Shown here in pieces: positions 6,623 through 8,364 of a stretch of 8,364 bases of DNA (position 1 is the stretch's first letter; the number at the start of each line of letters is the position of its first letter). The translations under genes were made by a program, and so were the position numbers. The notes below the pieces were generated by a model, which searched no databases, was not told the origin of the DNA, and was given only the letters and a program-made list of their open reading frames with translations. The stretch lies in the NCBI GenBank assembly GCA_009783805.1, contig WRCU01000050.1, positions 1 through 8,364 on the forward strand, in the 5' to 3' direction. The stretch is from Oscillospiraceae bacterium (GTDB lineage Bacteria; Bacillota; Clostridia; WRCU01).

Positions 6623-6635
6623 AGGAAGCGGCGGG

Positions 6636-7328
6636 CTACCTCCGTGGAATCGAGTCACCCATGGATCCGTATTGGTAGCCGTAGGCATCCGATGCGCCCC
6701 CGCCGAGCAGGCTGATGGCGAGGTATGCGGCCAATGCTGCGGCGATGGCGACGATGGTGACGCAGAGGGCCTTGTGGGCCTTGGCGGACAGGGCGACGGA
6801 CTTTGCCAGGCCGTCGCCGTCCTTATGGGCGAGGGCCCCTCTCACGCACAGCGAATGGGCGTATAGCCTGGATGCGGACACGTACGTCATGACGCATATG
6901 GCGGCCGCGAACGCAAGCGTGGAGTAGGTCATGACGGCCTGGGCCGCACCATCGTAGTCCGGGTACAGCGCTAGTCTCCCGACGGCGGCGAGGACGGCCG
7001 AGACGATCACCGCGACCGCCGCCAAGGCCCCCATGGCGAAGCATAGGGCCGCGAGGAACGCGGAGGACTTGGACGAACCCCTTAGGTCCGCCGCGCTGAC
7101 GGCTAGGGTTAATGATATGGCCTCTTCCGTAGGGTCGTCGGTTCCCAGGCCGTCGAGACTGTATTTAGCGTAGGCGTTTGGCCCCGGCATGGCCATGCCC
7201 GATTCGGCGTCCGCTTCCGGCAGCGCCGCCCCCCGGCCCCGCACGACCGGCCCCCCGTCAGTCGGCGCCGCGCCGTTCGGCCGTAAAGCCGCGGATTCGC
7301 CCTCGTTGCCTGATGATCTATCCGTCAA
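6636..7328 (-). CDS. Small membrane protein with three predicted helices and a disordered N-terminus
   Basis: A 230-residue protein of unrecognised family. Residues 1-88 are polar, Gly/Ala/Pro/Asp-rich and probably disordered. Hydrophobic helices are seen near 90-116, 128-150 and 187-208. The 36-residue loop between helices 2 and 3 is rich in Lys, Arg and His (K169, K176, K183, K186) and should face the cytoplasm. The short tail is Gly/Tyr-bearing (A-Y-G-Y-Q-Y-G near 215-221). The start is a TTG at 7328-7326. GAGGTG lies 5 bases upstream and overlaps the TGA stop of the preceding gene, which ends 9 bases before, so the two genes are probably translationally coupled. Helix order and loop length match the gene at 7823 onward. 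A Met at residue 45 is an alternative start, but it lacks a comparable ribosome binding site. A loose resemblance to DUF5362-type membrane proteins was considered and not established. Confidence 0.8.
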   Translation of the reverse strand: MTDRSSGNEGESAALRPNGAAPTDGGPVVRGRGAALPEADAESGMAMPGPNAYAKYSLDGLGTDDPTEEAISLTLAVSAADLRGSSKSSAFLAALCFAMGALAAVAVIVSAVLAAVGRLALYPDYDGAAQAVMTYSTLAFAAAICVMTYVSASRLYAHSLCVRGALAHKDGDGLAKSVALSAKAHKALCVTIVAIAAALAAYLAISLLGGGASDAYGYQYGSMGDSIPRR

Positions 7329-7337
7329 TGCCGCACC

Positions 7338-7784
7338 TCACATGGATGACAAGGTAATGACCGCCGTCACGACCATGGTGAGGATGAGCACCATGTTGAT
7401 GATCCCCTTGATAAGGAAGATGACCGACATGCTCATAACCGCCCTCTTGGCCAGATAGTCGTTGCGGTACATGAAGGCCTTCACCTGGCCGCTGTAGAAG
7501 AACGCGAAGATGGTGGTCGCGAGGTACGCGAGCGCGATGAAGGAGTAAGGCAGTATCATTATGCCGGCCCTGGCGCTGGCGAAGCCGACCATGGCCATGA
7601 CGATCCCGATGAACGTGATTATCTCGAATATCCCCTTGGCGACGGACCAGGCGGCGAAGCCGCCGACCTGACCGTATGGGACCATGACCTTCATCTCCAT
7701 GCCCTGGGGGTACATGCCACCCGGGTAGCCGCGCCCATATGGGTTGGCCCCGTATCCCCCGCCGTCTCCGTATCCTTCATACAT
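7338..7784 (-). CDS. Small membrane protein with Gly/Tyr-rich N-terminal tail
   Basis: A 148-residue protein of unrecognised family. Residues 1-38 are a low-complexity tail of Gly, Tyr, Pro and Met (Y2, Y5, Y11, Y16, Y20, Y25, Y37). Predicted helices follow near 42-70, 75-97 and 117-144, and the protein ends four residues later. The loop between helices 2 and 3 (K102, R107, K113, R114) is positive, so by the positive-inside rule the Gly/Tyr tail would be cytoplasmic. The ATG at 7784 has GGAGG 9 bases upstream. It is the middle gene of a minus-strand set: 38 bases separate it from the upstream gene and 9 bases from the downstream one. It shares the three-helix plan of both neighbours but has a shorter second loop. 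Function is not predicted. Confidence 0.8.
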   Translation of the reverse strand: MYEGYGDGGGYGANPYGRGYPGGMYPQGMEMKVMVPYGQVGGFAAWSVAKGIFEIITFIGIVMAMVGFASARAGIMILPYSFIALAYLATTIFAFFYSGQVKAFMYRNDYLAKRAVMSMSVIFLIKGIINMVLILTMVVTAVITLSSM

Positions 7785-7822
7785 CCTGGGTAGCCTCCGT
7801 GGGTCTGCCGTTTATGAGGGGA

Positions 7823-8364
7823 TCAATAATAAGGGTAATATGGGTATGGATAGTCATTGTAGCCCGAAAGGATGTTGCCCGAGGCTATGACCAATATCAC
7901 GATGAGGAGTATAGAAGCCGCGAATATGATCGCCATGATGACCTTGGCCTTCTGATAGCCCTTGAATGAGTGGAGGCCTATCGCCATCATGTTGCCGTTC
8001 CCGGTCGCCTTCGCGTAGTTGATCGAGCTCCCGGTCCTGTAGGCGTGCAGCCCGCCCGTTATGGAAAGGACGCCGTATGATATGAGCATCGTGAACATGA
8101 CTATGTATAAGGCGACTATGATGCCCACGGCGCCGTCGATGCTGAAGATCTCGTAGAACATGTCGTAGCCGTCGCCGTTCACCGCGGTGATGATCAGGAT
8201 GACCATCATCACCAACGAAGAAAGCAGCATGATGCTGCCGATGATGACGTCGGTTATCCCTTTCATGGCCGATGCGACCTTTATCAGGCCGAAGTCATGG
8301 TATGAGTAGGGCAATGTGAACGGCTCTCCGGTATTCGGCGTAGCCATCGGGCCATATGGGCCCA
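7823..8364 (-). CDS. Membrane protein with Tyr/Pro-rich C-terminus (5' end outside window)
   Basis: The first ATG visible in frame, at 8347, gives 174 residues. The frame is open to the window edge, and the five codons before that ATG read G-P-Y-G-P with no Shine-Dalgarno site in front of it. The true start therefore probably lies beyond 8364, behind a Gly/Pro/Tyr-rich leader like that of the next gene. Numbering from 8347, helices are near 33-56, 73-97 and 134-156. The 36-residue loop between helices 2 and 3 is basic (R104, K113, K129, K133, K135) and the loop between 1 and 2 is acidic, suggesting N-in, C-out. The tail after helix 3 has seven Tyr in its last 12 residues (163-174), with Pro between them. 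The loop pattern L-x-A-[Y/H] ... K-x-[Y/H]-x-K recurs in the protein at 6636-7328, so the two look related. Function unknown. Confidence 0.8.
   Translation of the reverse strand, partial: GPYGPMATPNTGEPFTLPYSYHDFGLIKVASAMKGITDVIIGSIMLLSSLVMMVILIITAVNGDGYDMFYEIFSIDGAVGIIVALYIVMFTMLISYGVLSITGGLHAYRTGSSINYAKATGNGNMMAIGLHSFKGYQKAKVIMAIIFAASILLIVILVIASGNILSGYNDYPYPYYPYY

Noticed and set aside
6608..6635. Bidirectional intrinsic terminator between the convergent genes
   Set aside because: The palindrome has no T run on either strand, so only a weak palindrome entry is kept.

Overview
The window looks like a GC-rich bacterial chromosome. It has strong Shine-Dalgarno sites, a bacterial S4-domain pseudouridine synthase, and a cysteine desulfurase followed by a ThiI without a rhodanese domain. 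That gene pair, together with a LarA-type racemase, points to an anaerobic Bacillota (Clostridia-like) lineage. Despite the high GC content, the genes use many AGG arginine and ATA isoleucine codons, a bias also seen in groups such as Synergistota, so the taxon is only a guess.

Layout. (1) Minus strand, 1-1583: a cysteine-type sulfatase (66-1583), with a possible further gene of the same operon starting at 29 and leaving the window. (2) 1584-1746: a divergent intergenic region with the most AT-rich patch of the window, carrying a symmetric TATACT box and three back-to-back inverted repeats. (3) Plus strand, 1747-3096: a LarA-family nickel-dependent racemase/epimerase in which all the active-site positions I can recall are kept. 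(4) 3097-3391: a 295-base gap with a 32-base element present twice and a strong 13-bp hairpin just before the next gene. (5) Plus strand, 3392-6607: cysteine desulfurase, thiI and an RluB-type pseudouridine synthase, a sulfur-transfer and RNA-modification cluster. (6) Minus strand, 6636 to beyond 8364: three consecutive small membrane proteins that share a three-helix plan and carry Tyr/Gly/Pro-rich tails. They converge on the pseudouridine synthase gene.

How the genes work together. The desulfurase would take sulfur from cysteine as an enzyme-bound persulfide and pass it to ThiI for 4-thiouridine at tRNA position 8. The pseudouridine synthase modifies rRNA. The sulfatase and LarA homologue share a regulatory region but have no obvious common substrate. 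The three membrane proteins belong to no family I can name with confidence. With their tails, they are the best candidate here for an undescribed system.
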